Positions 22,383-35,780 of a stretch of 64,000 nucleotides of DNA are shown here, in pieces; the stretch's first letter is position 1, and each line of letters starts with the position of its first letter. Source of the stretch: Allium sativum (Eukaryota > Streptophyta > Magnoliopsida > Asparagales > Amaryllidaceae); assembly GCA_030737875.1 (NCBI GenBank), contig CM060911.1:96926599-96990598 (forward strand). The letters run 5' to 3'. The notes below the pieces were generated by a model that worked only from the letters and a program-made list of their open reading frames with translations, made no database searches and was not told where the DNA came from. Made by a program: the position numbers and the translations under genes.

Positions 22383-25300
22383 TGTAACACCCCGTATGTT
22401 GAATACCTTGTTATAATAGAAATCAGGGCAGAATTAAATTTAATAATTTGAATTAGGGGAAACGGGCTGCGTCGTTGCATTCGTCTCGGAAAAATACGCA
22501 GAATAGAGTCCGAAATTTTGTAAATCGGAGTCCATATGGCCCAGTTAAGGCCCAAAGAAGTTTTCAGAAAATTCAAAGTTAAAAACAGATTTAAAATTCA
22601 GTTCTAAAACAAGTTTGGAGCCAAAAGCGGAAAGGGCGGGAAAGTTCCCGCCTAGCCCCGTGTCGACAGGCATGTCGACAGGGGTGTCGACAGGCATGTC
22701 GACAGGGGTGTCGACAGCCCTGTCGACAGAGGTGTCGACACAGGGTGTCGGCCTTGTTGATCTGGGTGCACCAGATCTGGTTTTTGGTTGAGTCTTGGGC
22801 TGGGTTCTAGAGATTTCCGAAATCTAAGGGTCCTAATCTAATCTAGGGTTAATCTAAGGGCCTAAAACACTACCTAATCCTATAAATAAGACCCTAACTC
22901 TACCCTAATATATTCATAATTAGATCTTGTAACTAAACTATGGCAAAATGAAACTTGATCATGGCCTCCACAAATCAATGAAGAGAGTTGCAAGCTAATC
23001 AACATCTTCATCTAAAGCAACTAATTCCACTTCATAAATTTGCTAATCTAGGTTTTGGTGAGTTTCTATCACTTTGATGATCAATTGTTAAATTAAGTAG
23101 ATGAGATATGATGAGATCTATGGTTTTGCATGAGGATTAATGGGTTTTCATGTCATATGATATGATGTGAATATGCTAATCTATGTTTAATATTAATCCT
23201 ATGTTTATGCATGTTGAATATGTGAGTTTATGCACGTTGAATATGTGAGTTTATGCAAGCTGAATATGTGAGTTTATGCAAGTTAAGTATGTGGGTTTAT
23301 GCAAGTTAAGTGGTGGGTTTATGCATAATAAGTAATTGATTCTATGCATGCTAAGTATGTGGTTTTATGCATGCTAAGTGTTTGGTATTATGCATAAATC
23401 ATGACATGCAAGTTTACCCTTTTAAATGTGATGCATACATATGCAAAATGACACCTTTATATGCTATGTATATATATATATGCATGTTTACCCTCCTTTA
23501 AGATGCAAGTCATAAATGCAAGTTCAACATGTTAAGCAAGTATGTGAATGCTTATGCAAGAATGTGAATGCTTATGCAAGTTATGTGTATGCTTAAATGC
23601 AAGTTTAACATGATATGCAAGTTATGCATGCTTATGCAAGTATGTGAATGCTTATGCAAGAATGTGAATGCTTATGCAAGTTATGTGTATGCTTAAATGT
23701 ATGTTTAACATGTTATGCAAGTTATGAGAATGCTTATATGCAAGTTCAACATGTTATGCAAGTCATATGTATGATAATATGCAAGTTCATATGCAACATG
23801 TTATGCAAGTCATGTGTATGATAATATGCAAGTTTGGGTTAAATGTAGTTGGGTTAATATATGCTCATATATGCAAGTTGACCTCCTCTTAACCCATGAC
23901 AAAGTTATATGCTAAGATTTGGTGAAACCCATGATATTTGTGATGGATCTTCCCTTTATTATGTCATGAATTGAGAATGATTTACGTGGGGAACGATGGG
24001 GTTAATAAATATGTTAATAAAAGTATGATTGGGTATGATTAAGCATACCATAAAAATAAATTAACATAAGTGGGAATTTACCTATTGAGTTAGGTCTACC
24101 CCATGGGAATTTACCTATTGAGTTAGGTCTACCCCATGGGAATTTACCTATTGAGTTAGGTCTACCCATGTTATGAAAAACTTGATATTAATTAGGGATA
24201 ATTAATATGGGGGTGATTAATTAGGTGTAATTAATCGACTAAGACACGAGGTTGGACTCATTTGTAGTGCAAAACTGCCCGGACCCTACCGGCTTAACCA
24301 GTTGCTACAAATGTTAGCCCAATGTGGGAGGTCTTAGGCACAAATTAAATACGTGATTAAAGTAAAGACACGAGGTTAGACTCTGTTATGACGTAAAACT
24401 GCCCGGACCCTACCGGCTTAACCAGTTGTCATAAAAGCCAGTCTAATGTGGGAGGTCTTTATGGGAGATCACGGTCTTAATTAATTAAGAAACACTTAAC
24501 CATATTAACATGTAGTGGGACATGAGGGGTTAAGTGGGTGCCTTGGGTGGCATGAGGAAACTAGTGGGTTGCCTTAGGTGGCAATAGAAAATACGATTAT
24601 AATACTTAACCAAAGTGGAACATGTAATTAAAACATGGTTAAAGGGTTAAGTAAGTGCTTTTGGGTGGCACGTGGAAATCTAGTGGGTGCCTTGAATGGC
24701 AATTAAAATATGATTAATGACTTAGCCAAAATGTATAACATGTAAGTGGACATGGTTAAAGGGTTAAGTGGGATTCACTAGAAATAACAAGCTTAGGTGG
24801 TAGCTTGTGGGGGCCCATTTCAACCAATATCCCAAACGTATCTTAGTAGGCTCGACTCTAGTCGAGTGACGGGACATGCATATTGGGCTTGACTATAAGA
24901 GGCCAAACGGGTTAGCGGTGGCAACGCAGGATCAACGGGTTTCATATGCGTGTGTGGACCCGGGCTGGTTGGTAAGTCGTTGTTGCATCGTGTAGATATA
25001 AAGCCGTGCACCGTTGATATTATCAGGTGGCCACTTTGGGGAATGATACACCCCATTGTGGGACCAGCACGGGTATCTACGCTAGGGAGCCGATCGCTTG
25101 GGAGTAGTGGGTACACCTAGTAAAGATAGGGGCAGACGGCACCTATGTAGGGGTACACGAATCTACTGGGTGAAATTTCTAAGTACACTTAGTGGGATCA
25201 ACCTTTAAGTAGGAATTACCCTTGGGTGGGTAGAACTGGTGTGGTGCAGTGTAGGAATTACCCTTGGGAGGGTAGATCTGGGGTGGTGAAATCTAGGAGT

Positions 25301-25864
25301 TATCCTTAAGTGGGAAAATGCGTCTTTACGGTTATCTTAGTTTGTCCTAAGTCTGCCAAGCTGCTTAGTGTAGCCATTCATCCCCAGACGTTACCGTATA
25401 TCAAGCTTATGTCTTCTCTGGTTACTTTAATGATTGTATTGTTAAAGTTATAGGACTCGCTCAGACTTATGTCTGACCCCGTTGTTTTTTTTTTTCCAAC
25501 CCTCAGGTCATCAGAGTGGGCCCAGTACGAGTGGGCTTTGATCAGGCTGCTTTATTCTCTTTTGGAGCTTGGACCATAGGTGTAGAGCTCAGCTTACCCT
25601 TTCTTTTATGGCTATCAGTTCATGTATTGGGATTATGTACTTTTATTTATCAGGATGGATATTTTGTACTTGACTCTTATTATGGTTTTGTGATGTAACC
25701 AAACATGTTTTACTTTCGGCTGTAATGAAATGACGTTTTGAAATTTTCAAGTATTACTTATATCTGTCTTGCTGTAATTTTTCTGTTCTATATTCACTTA
25801 AAATACTCCACCGATGTTATGGCATTCCCTTAGAGAGTGACCATAGCGGGTGTGGGGTGTTACA
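22383..25864 (+). repeat. 3' LTR of element F (3482 bp)
   Basis: Direct repeat of 14523-17998. Visible differences include three instead of two copies of the 33-bp GGGAATTTACCTATTGAGTT repeat (24070-24165), a shorter TA tract, a 3-bp deletion near 23010 and a longer T run near 25485. The foldback modules lie at 24240-24336 and 24366-24463; the second module here keeps CCAGTT, which is CATGTT in the 5' LTR. Confidence 0.95.
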
Positions 25865-25869
25865 ACCAA
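25865..25869. repeat. Target-site duplication of element F, right (ACCAA)
   Basis: Identical to 14518-14522; directly follows the terminal CA of the 3' LTR. Confidence 0.95.
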
Positions 25870-26339
25870 CCCCTGACCCCTATCGCCACCTCCATCGCCA
25901 GAATCATCGACCCAAACCCCGCGACTTCCCAGCGCCGCCCCGATCGCCAGAGACCACCGAACCACCTCCGACCACCACCGATCGACTCCCCTTTCCTCCC
26001 TCTTCCACGCTGTACCCTCTGATCATCCTATCGTGCCTCGGTTCTCGTGAAAACTGCAACCCTAGTTTTGAACCATCGTGAAAGGTGAGTCCTTTTTGAT
26101 GTTTGAATTTTGAAAAATCATATCTTTATGGTGTGTTGACGAAATTCGATGAAACAGGAAACATCGGGACCGCAAGGAGGCTCTCTACCACATAGAAGAG
26201 ACCGCGGATTTTTCTGAGTCATCTACGATTTTGAGCACTCCGAAAACCAATGTGAGAAATCTAAATTAAATGAATTTGAATGGAAAATGTCATGTATAAA
26301 TTATATAAGCGAAATATAAATTACACACGTGTTGTATAC
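25870..26339 (+). mobile_element. Non-coding LTR-like element copy D, segment 2
   Basis: This continues D between F and copy E. The first 200 bp is C-rich (CCACC/CGACC runs) and corresponds to the GC-rich blocks of B and G. It ends with GTGAAAGGTGAGTCC near 26079-26093, which resembles a plant 5' splice site. The open frames across the C-rich block are Pro-rich low complexity and not conserved, so I do not call a gene. Confidence 0.75.
26335..26339. repeat. Target-site duplication of copy E, left (TATAC)
   Basis: TATAC here and at 32929-32933 brackets copy E exactly at its termini. Confidence 0.9.
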
Positions 26340-26729
26340 TGTAACGGCCCAAGAGTTTCGGCCTTGAAAATCGACTTAAATACCTTTACTGTAACTCATG
26401 CCGACTCTCCAAGCACCAAAAACACTGGATAGTTATTAGAAAGAAATTAGAGGGTGAGATAAGAAAGAAAGAAATATTAGAATAGAAGAAGAAGAGGAAA
26501 CACGACAACACAGAGTCTCACATCACAGCGGAACAAAATATAATACAGAAATAAATCTTTATTGAAACTTCTGAAATACTTACAGTATCAGAGTACATCA
26601 TACACTGGGACAGTTATACTAGCCTGTTCCCATATACAACACACAGCGGAATAGCAGCTATATAATATCATACGTCTGAACGCCTCCAGCTCGTCTCTTC
26701 ACAACAGTCGATAACCTGAACCTGTACAA

Positions 26730-26915
26730 CTCGGTCCAACCCGAGCATTTACAAAACACCGGGTCAGTCTGATGAACCAGAGTGAGATAAACTCGCATAG
26801 TAATAAGGGGAAATCATCAAATCATGATTTTTAAAGTTCAAAAATCTTTCCAAAAGAAAAGGATAATCGTAAGACCAAATCCACACATAAACACGGACGG
26901 TTTTTACCTTACGAT
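26730..26915 (-). other. Predicted hairpin domain of copy E
   Basis: ATCGTAAG at 26866-26873 pairs with CTTACGAT at 26908-26915 (8 bp, no mismatch), at the position of the main hairpin of the other copies. The minus-strand loop keeps AAGGTAAAAACC as in G. A weaker CTCGG/CCGAG pair at 26730-26745 may replace the GAGTTTA/TAAACTC stem. Confidence 0.55.
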
Positions 26916-28315
26916 AACCCAAAATAGTTTTGAAACCAATATCTTGTCTGATATTATAATAATGTCTAAATACAAGTAAATAGAATCTAGTGGAACGCTT
27001 GCATCTCACGCTCCACATATATATAGTATACAATCAAAACCGCAGGCGCTTATTGGAAATTGGATTCCGACCTTGACAAGGTATGGGAGCACCTGTCGAT
27101 AGTGTATCTCTAGAGACGAATACACTGGGTTCAACAAGAACGTCTTGCAACCCGACCCTCACATGACCGACCACTCATTTCGCTTGAGTGTATCGAATGT
27201 ATATCATCGACGGTTGGGATCAGCAACCGTCTCCCGACAAGGGACAGCATCGAAATAGATAAAGAATGAAATGAATCTCTAGATAGGTGATTATACACCC
27301 AAATGGGAGCGACCCACATAGCCATGCTGCCTGCCCGATTTTTGACATTTCCCGGTTGATGAGGCTTGAGGTTTAGATTTACCTTCGAACACCAGGTCAT
27401 CATTCACTTTGAATGCCACATCGTCAGATCCGTCAGATATCAGTAATTGACGACCCCAAAAATACTCTAGCAGTAAGCTTAGAGAACGGCGATTCCCCAC
27501 CAACAACTATAGCACGTTTGAAGAAATCAACGTACGTGATCCTTCTGAAATACTCTGTCAGACATTCGTCCATATACGTCATCCAGGAACAGGATGAACC
27601 GAAGGCACTCTCCTACTGCATCCCATAAAGGAATCACCCCATGGATCAGTAGCGAGAAGTCCTTGCAACCCGTAGATTCCAACCACGACAGAATCACAAC
27701 TCATCTCTACTTGCTAGGCAGAGAGTATTAGTGGTTCTTCCATTTATGAAAATCCACGGTCTTCAATGCCCCATCTCGATCATCTTCTGATATCTTCACT
27801 TATTTGTTGGTCGGAATGGTTTTCGAATAAATTCGATCCCGGTCTTTCCGTACCAACAATCGTATTGGGCGGGTTTGATAGTCGGTGTTTTAACTATCAA
27901 AATATACAGTGTTTCAATCATGACACTCCAATGAGTTCACTGGTTCGGTATTTGGCATCACTTGGCCTTTAACAACCGGTTTACTTTTGTTAATTAAAAA
28001 CTTCTAACTCTTTTAATATTCAAAATACGATATTTGAATAACATCCGACCGCCGTAGGCTATCTGCAGCCCTGCGAATTACGCTAGCAGTCGTACGAAAT
28101 GGCAACTCATCTCGAATAACTATGTTTGACTTTCTTTGGTTTGAGTAACTATATTTTTATATAATACACTAATGTCCTCAAAAACCAATTCTTTATATAC
28201 TTAGTAAAATAACTTATAACCATATTCAATTCCCCACTTAATTCTTCCTTCACACATATTTGTTACACCATTCTCTATTATTTATATCGGGAAATCCATT
28301 AGTTTTAATAAGGGA

Positions 28316-28420
28316 ATTTATGGCACATATGTTATAACGCTGTTTAGATTTATAGCACCTATGTTATAACGCTGTTTAGATTTATAGCACGTATGTTATA
28401 ACAATAGCGTTATACTTACT
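28316..28420. repeat. Tandem repeat TATGTTATAACGCTGTTTAG
   Basis: Three to four units of about 37 bp with TATAGCACCTATGTTATAAC. Degenerate ATAACGCTGTTT-like pieces continue to about 28560. Inside copy E. Confidence 0.85.
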
Positions 28421-31400
28421 ATTTATATTTAGAAAACAACAGTGCTATAATCGCTGTTTGGGTTTACAAAACATTTACTATAGCAACAGCGCAAAAATCG
28501 CTGTTTAGATTTTCAAACATATTATATCTATTAATCATAAACAGTGTTACGTAATACTGCTTATTTCATTCTTGAACAATAACTTATATTCATTCATATA
28601 AAATAAAACTAACTTTATTTTTCTTTACTTCAAATCTCTCGTTATATATGTATATGTATACATATATATTCTCCAAATTTCCATTAACCGTTGCATTGTT
28701 ATTTCGCAAATGGAAATAATCAATTATCGATAATCTCTCTTACGATTATCAACTAATACTATCTTCAGATAATCCCGATGTTGTTCCGGTTGGGGTATTC
28801 TAATTACCTATCATACCTTGATCAAACAACGTTTTTATCCTCAGATAAATATCAGTTGTACCCAAACACTCAAAATTCCACTCCAGTCTCAAAACAAATC
28901 CCATTATAAATTGGGTTTGGTTTTACAACCCTATGACTCACTTCTTTACCCAAGTTCACCTCCGATCACTTTTACCATTTTCCTTTCACATCTATTCGAC
29001 CATTCCCCACTATGGACATTTATTTCACTTTGATTACCTTTGAAAAGTAATTTCCATTCAAAAGTAATTTCCTAAATTATTATTAATTAAAATAATAATT
29101 TATCCCAACATTAACTGTATTCGTAGTTAAATTCTTTTATTTTCTTGGATAAGCAGTAAAGCCCTTTGAAACCTTAATCAAATTAAACAATATTCACGGA
29201 ACTATTTTATTCAAAGCATATTTATTTGATAATCAAATCCAATTCAAAATGGTCGATTTAAATCAACTCAAACGCGGTTATCCCACTAACTGATTCCAAT
29301 TAATCCTCACTTTAAATTAATTAAATATAATTAATTTAAATAAATTCTATTTTATTGTTTTCTTTACAAAACAAGTATCATAGTTTAACCATTTAATTCA
29401 TTTCTTATTCTCCTACTCGTAAATCTGATTAACATCAGCATTTACTTTGCAAAATAAATAAATAACTAATTAAAGTCTTAAATAAATAAAATATTTATTT
29501 ATTTCTCTTAAATAACTTTTATTCAAAATAATATAATTAAAATCTAATTCTGGTTATAAAATAAATTTTTATAACCTCAACCCTATCGATGCACCTGACG
29601 GTGAATCAATATCTATAACCCAATTGATTTTAAAGGCCATATTCTGCCAAACACTTAACCAACACCGCCCATTGGTTCAACGCAAACAGGTGTTGAATAT
29701 TCTATCAATAAACAACAATCAAACCAATCACATTTAACTGATGATAAATAACAACAATTTAACACCAATCAAATAACCGAACAATTCAAACAACTAAGCA
29801 CGCTTATAAATAAACGTAACCAACAGGGTGAGTTACCTCCGTTGGGCCCAATCGTTAAAATAACGATTTGGTATTCCACTGAAATTAAACACAGTTTAAT
29901 TTCATCAGTTAAATCAATAGTTAAATAGATAACTAGCAAAGCAGTCAACCATTGGCAAGCAGAGCACACAAAATAAAAATACCCAATCTATATAAAATAA
30001 AAAAAAGGGTAACTGAGTGAGTTTAACTCACCTTGAAATCATTTCGTTGTCAACAGCTCGTTTTAACTAAATTAAACGGTCGTTTAATTTAATTAAACTT
30101 TCCAGTTGATTCCAATTTCGTCCATCTCTGTTCCATGACTCAGTGCTCATCATCGTGATTTCAGAGTCTTTTGTTTCATTCCATTCTGATAACACTTGCA
30201 TGAAATACAAATATTGTAAGATATAAAATTTAATTAAACTATTTACCCTCTACTTAATACTTAATTAATAGTATAATTTAATTACATTATTAAAGCAAAC
30301 GGCTGACAGTCCTGTTCCTCTCGTACCAGTGACCATCCTAGGCCTGGGAAAAACTGTCCATTTAGTTCATATAAATTAACTAAACCAATTCTTTAATTAC
30401 TTAAATTAATTAATCATAATTATGTTACTTAACTTAAGTCACTTTCTTATGTAAATTCATTCCGTCAACTGACTTCCGAATAAAGGTGGTCTCCTTTTCT
30501 TTAATTCCCTTGTTTGCTGTAATACTAAAGTGGCTACAATATTTCGAACCCTTAATATATTGATAACTAGAGCTATACATACCTTATACACAACCATGTC
30601 ATCATTTACGTATAACGTTATTTAGTATTAATTATTCTAATCATGAAATTAATTAACTAATCACTTCTATTTAACCTTAATTAGGCCACATCACTGCATA
30701 ATTTAACCAAATAATACTGGGCATATTTTGCACTTACAGTCTGTGTCTTCTTCCCATGTATTCCATTCGAAAACTCCTTCAAGTGTTTGCTGTTCTTACT
30801 TCTACCACCGTCCATGTCCAATACAACGCTCCAGAGAATTTTTCACACTTCATGTCCTCGTTTTCACTACCATAGGCCACTGCTCTGTCCTCTCGTATGA
30901 TCACCATGCCTTGACCCCTCATCATTCACGCACAATTTCAGCTACCAACCGAAACAGCACTTCCCCACGTTTGTAAATCCCAGAGCGCCACCTCAACTCC
31001 TACTGCCAATCCCTTCCCATACACTTTGAATCCAACCAACCATACTGTTAAACAGTGCCCCTCCTTTCTAATTTAATAGATTCAAAACCTTACTGTTCCT
31101 TTACTCCATCTTCTCATCACCGCGCGACGTCGCTCCGGACTGAGCATCAACAGCACACTCCCCTGAATTGAGCATCAGAGCTCGGCCGCAACTAGTGCGC
31201 CACCATGGAACTCCACGCTTCCACTTTTGTTGTTATTTACGTACGGTGACGAACGGATCTAGAGGGTTTGAATTATCAGTGGATGGAGGGCTTATATTAT
31301 ATATAATTTTTTTTCTGGAAAAGAGAAACTTCCCCTTTCCGCAAAAACAATGTCCAGTATTTATAACATGATAAAGCTTGGGACGCAAGGAGTAGATTTG

Positions 31401-31614
31401 TAGGCAAGACTAGCTAAGAACATAGTTGCTGTGTCCCTTCTTTTCAAATTTATAAGATTTGAGTCATTGGTTATGGGTTGTCTCATTTCAACTGTGAGAA
31501 GCAAAAATGAAATGGGCGAGAGAGATATTTTAATTTGAGGGAGTACTTCACTACAAGTTGGCTTCACTCAGATAGCTGCCATTATTTTGACAAGTGCATG
31601 CAGGAGTAAGAATT

Positions 31615-31618
<4 letters not shown>

Positions 31619-31665
<47 letters not shown>
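31619..31665. repeat. (TA)n microsatellite in copy E
   Basis: About twenty-three uninterrupted TA units. Confidence 0.95.
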
Positions 31666-31667
<2 letters not shown>

Positions 31668-32009
31668 TAGGCTAGAGTAGTGCATTTGTCAAGACGCAGG
31701 CATGTATGGGTAGGCATGAGGAATAGAACAGGAAAAGAAAGATGATAGCTGTTGAACCAAATTTTGCATAGTTGTGTTTGAGTTAAGAGTGCGAACTGAT
31801 GTCTTAGTGGGATAGTATAGGTGTGCTTCTCGAAAAATGCATGTGCTGTTTCATGAAGTTGCTTAGTTTTAAATGGTCAAATTTTATTTTATTTTAGTTT
31901 AGAGGGTACGGTTTTTATTAAATAATATTACCCGATACTTCATCCTCAAGTAACGCGATAAAATTACTATAAATGATTTCTGTTTACTGATAAAAAGGCT
32001 AATCTTAGT

Positions 32010-32580
32010 ATAAAAAGATATTCCGGATCCAATAGGACAAGTTTCGTCGAAATCCGAGGTCGTATGAAAAAGATTCCCTTATAAAACCAGAAATAAACGC
32101 GCTTTTTAATTTACCATGACTACTCACTAAATCGAATCAACTTGAAACCTTGATATCTTGTAATAACTTTTCGATACGAACCCAACGGCACTAGTTTCGT
32201 CGCATTCTGTAACTGTTTGCCCGATAGGCTGTTTTTACCCTGAACCGCCCTACCCTTTTTAACGCCAAATTTCTCGATCTCTAAAAATAATAAACTATAT
32301 ACCTATCCTGACTCTAATCGACGATACGAACCCAACGGAACTATTTTTGTGGCCTAATACGATCGTCTGCTCAAGTTACGCCCAAATACTCCTTATATTT
32401 ATTTGAATGCGCGCTATAGAATTTGAACGGGCGTTTACGGTTGCTGTGGTCACATACGACATCTGTTTGCCACGCCGTTTGACTTTCTGATAATAATTTA
32501 GCGATACGGTCCCAATGAAACTAATTTCATCGAAAACAGAGTCCGTTTGCAAAACGGCTATTTTAACGGCTGATAACGAT
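32010..32580 (-). repeat. Four diverged copies of the GTTTCGTCGAA module in copy E
   Basis: Cores: CAAGTTTCGTCGAAATCCGA (about 32038), CACTAGTTTCGTCGCATTCT (about 32188), AACTATTTTTGTGGCCTAAT (about 32337) and AACTAATTTCATCGAAAACA (about 32518). Each is preceded by GGATCCAA or a GATACG..CCCAA(C/T)G variant and spaced about 145-180 bp. Copy G has two such modules at 55.93-56.24 kb. Confidence 0.75.
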
Positions 32581-33359
32581 TTCCACGGCGTTTTTTCCAA
32601 AATTTGATTTAGCCCTAACTCGCAATCAATAACACGGAATCTAGATTTTTCTCTTTCATATGAAAGCTATCGTCAACACGCTCCCAACGTTTCTTGTTTC
32701 ACAGAAATCCGACTTATATCGGACTCTGTACGTTCAGTTGAAGTTCAAAACTCAAATTGCGAACTGCACGCCATTTTCAAGCTCGAATTATAATTATATA
32801 AATATATAACATTCGAACTCTATTTAAATAACGATGTAAATATTAATTTCCATCGACATTCCAAATATAACATTTAAATTAAATAAATCAATTTACATAT
32901 TCGAGTGCAAAAAACACGGGTCGTTACATATACCTCATGTACATGCGTTGTGTAAGCTATATAAGCGAAGTATGAATTATACATGCATAGTATAATTGAT
33001 ATATGTATTGAAATGCAAGTGAAATATAGAAATTATAATTTATATATATATACTCCACTCGTCCACAAACCATGGACGATATTTATTGTAGTGTATTGGT
33101 GTGAAACATTGGATGAAAAATGCGAATGGTTGAATAATTGTTTGTGGTTGATATTGATTGGTTGTGGTTGAAAAATACCCATTGGTGATTGAAATGAATT
33201 GGAAATAATTGTGGAAATAAAAATAAAACATGCCGCTTGCGTGCGAATTAGATGCATGAATCCCCATTGTCAAAAACAGCGAGGTTTTAAGGTAGAGCGA
33301 GGAGCCGTACTAGGGACGGTGCCGGTTTTAACTACCCTACCGTTATGCTGCCGAAATTT

Positions 33360-33990
33360 TGAATAATATTCATGTGTTAGAATTATTTTCATATGTTGAA
33401 ATTATCTTCATGCGTTGAAATTAAAGTCATGTGTTGAAACTACATCCATGTGTGGAAATGCTCATGTATTGAGAAGTGATGTGTGAAAAGTAAATTCATG
33501 TGTGAATGAGTGAAGTGTTTAAACAATAAAAAGCACACTTTTATAATATATATGAAGTATGTAAAATATTCGCCTTATATATAAATAGTTTCAACAATAA
33601 AAATTTCATCTTTCTTATATGAACAACATATATAAAATATCCATGTGTGGAAATGCTCATGTGTTGAGAAGTGTGTGTGTTGGAAAAGTTCATGTGTTGA
33701 ATAAAAAGATTGAATAATAAAAATTACATTTTTATTGAAACTATGAAGTGTTAAAAACATTCATTGGTTGAATAAATATTTTAAATGATAAAAATATCAT
33801 TTTTATCATATATGTGATATGCTAAAGATATGCGAGCGTTGAAATAAATATTTGTGAAAGAAATATTATTTTTAACATGCATAGGAACTAAATAAAATAG
33901 TCATGTGTTGAAATATATTTTAGTTTGCCAAAATTATCATCTTTGAAATGTGAAGTGTTAAAAATGACCTCTTGTTCAAATAAATATGCA
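33360..33990. repeat. Dispersed TCATGTGTTGAAA repeats
   Basis: At least ten occurrences of CATGTGTTGAA or a one-base variant at irregular spacing, interleaved with ATAAAAAT(T/A)TCATTTTTAT blocks. Equivalent repeats occur in G (58.47-58.78 kb) and, on the other strand, in B. Confidence 0.8.
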
Positions 33991-35752
33991 TGAGTTGAAA
34001 TATTCATTAATTAGCTAAAGATATGATTTTTACCTATGCATGCAACATTAGAATGAATGGTGTTTTTAAACCAAAGTGAATCAAATATGAAGTTGAATGG
34101 AAAATGAGAAGGGAAAAGAATTGTATATATGTACATGCATATTTATTGAATAGGTCATAGCAAAGAGGCTAGAGAAGAGGAATAAAATTTTGTGCCCAAC
34201 AAATAGGTACATGTTTACTGTTTTGTTTGGGTGATGATTTTATGAGCCTGTTGGCTAGCCGCTTGGCTTTTTCTTTTTCTTTTTGAGATGAGACGCCCGT
34301 GTGGCTATTTGGAAATTTTCCCAGCCCCTCCCGTACAAAGGTGGGTATGGCGAAATTTTCAAAAATTTAAAGGCGTTAGTGAAATATTTGAAGTGAAAAC
34401 GATATAGGAATTTTTGAATGAACTATATTTATATAAATATAAATAAAATTTAAATGAATCGTGGCCGTGCAGTTCGCTTTTTGAGACCGTGATTTCAAAC
34501 GACTAATGCGGGAAATCCGACCATTGGATTTTCTCGAAACCGCAACCGTTGGGTTCGCCTTGGAAATGTCTTTCCAACGACACCAACTTTGTGAAGATCC
34601 GACAGTTGGATTGTCTGGAATGTTTAATTCAAATCTGAAGAAAAACAGCACCAGAAACGATTATATATATATAATTAAATTAAATCGAATAACGACGCTG
34701 CAGTTCATAATTTGAAATCGTAACTTCAAACGACTAGTGTGGAAAATCCGACCATCGGATTTTCCCGAAACTGAAACCATTGGATTCGTTTTGAAATGAT
34801 CTTTCTAATGATATAAAATTTGTGAAGATCCAACGGTTAGATTTTCATATATGTGTAAAACAAATTTAGTGAAAAACAGCGCTAGTGCCTCGGCACGACC
34901 TGGAACGTCGTTTAATTAAATATGGCCGTTTTAAATAAATAAAAATGGCGATATATCGTTATAAAATACTATAGACGATATAGAGTGGAAATAAACCAAT
35001 TTTGTTGTGTTTGCTTGATATGTGATGGTTGAATGTATTTAACATGAAAATTATAACTAAAGAACTGAAATGTGAATGTTGAATAGTCTAACCATGTGAT
35101 AAATTGATTTGAAAATCTAAATATACGTGGGTTATTTGAAAAGCCCGAGTTCATCTCATTTCAAATAATCGATCGACGTTGAGAAGTTGAAGAGTCGAAG
35201 ACGGTTGAAGACCGACGATCTCCACATTGGATGGATGGGCGCTACTGATGCTCGTGATTGGTGTAGCTACCTTGAAAGAGCTGAAGTAGTAGCCGGCCAG
35301 ACATACTGTTGATTGTACGGATATACGAGGAAATTGGTGCCTCCGGTTTCGTTCAAACCCAGAACGAACTTGTAAACGGACTGTGTGTCTGACATTGGAT
35401 TTTGTACTGTGCTGATTGATCTCTGTTAAATATATATCTGTTTGGCGGCGGAGAATTTATTCTCTTGCTTAACGCCCTTCTCTGAGACATACGAGCTCAG
35501 AGGTTATGTATTGATAGAAATCAGACGCATGGAGTGGATTGCCTGTGTGGCACGCCTAAGTGGCATATGATCGAGGCTTCTGTTGCAAAGCAAAGTCTTG
35601 TGGTTCATGATCAAAGCATGGTCTGTGTGACGTAGCTTTGTGTATAATGTGAATTCGCGAGCCTCACACCTCGGTATGAGTCAAAAACGGGATAGTGACT
35701 TCAAGGAGAGCGCAATGTTTCTTTCTAGCTAAGGTGATGTCAGTGACCTACC

Positions 35753-35780
35753 AGCCCTGACATTATATATATTTTTCACC
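35753..35780 (+). promoter_or_regulatory. Candidate TATA promoter block of copy D
   Basis: AGCCCTGACATTATATATAT then TTTTCACC, as in G and B at the same distance from the 3' end. Conservation of both flanks around a TATA-like core suggests the promoter; the start site is not visible. Confidence 0.5.

Larger units (their letters stand above)
14523..25864 (+). mobile_element. Element F: complete Ty3/gypsy chromovirus (Tekay/Del-like), pol-defective, 11342 bp
   Basis: A full LTR retrotransposon with matching 3.48-kb LTRs, 5-bp TSD, tRNA-iMet-type primer site, gag, remnants of pol in the order PR-RT-RH-IN-chromodomain, and a polypurine tract. Long LTRs plus a C-terminal chromodomain suggest the Tekay/Del lineage; that lineage call is inference. 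The LTRs differ at roughly forty positions by manual comparison (about 1 percent) plus a few indels, so the insertion is recent. The gag frame is open, but PR, RT and IN all have frameshifts, stops or lost catalytic residues. It lies inside copy D. Confidence 0.95.
26340..32928 (-). mobile_element. Non-coding LTR-like element copy E (complete, 6589 bp)
   Basis: Minus orientation. The left terminus TGTAACGGCCC and the right terminus read inward TGTAACGACCC form an inverted repeat with one mismatch. It is the closest relative of copy A: 27.04-27.40 kb matches 0.84-1.15 kb almost base for base, including CTCATTTCGCTTGAGTGTAT and CTGCCTGCCCGATTTTTG. It contains four GTTTCGTCG-type modules at 32.03-32.57 kb, a GC-richer block at 30.9-31.25 kb, a TA microsatellite and an AT-rich middle. 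No retrotransposon protein motif is found in any frame. Interpretation as for copies B and G. Confidence 0.88.

Noticed and set aside
30312..30330. GTTCCTCTCGTAC, identical to a short stretch of large-subunit rRNA complement
   Set aside because: Only about 13 bp match with no flanking rRNA similarity; chance.
34376..34715. 91- and 69-residue open frames in copy D
   Set aside because: They cover the duplicated CCGACCATTGGATTTTC module on opposite strands; no family signal.
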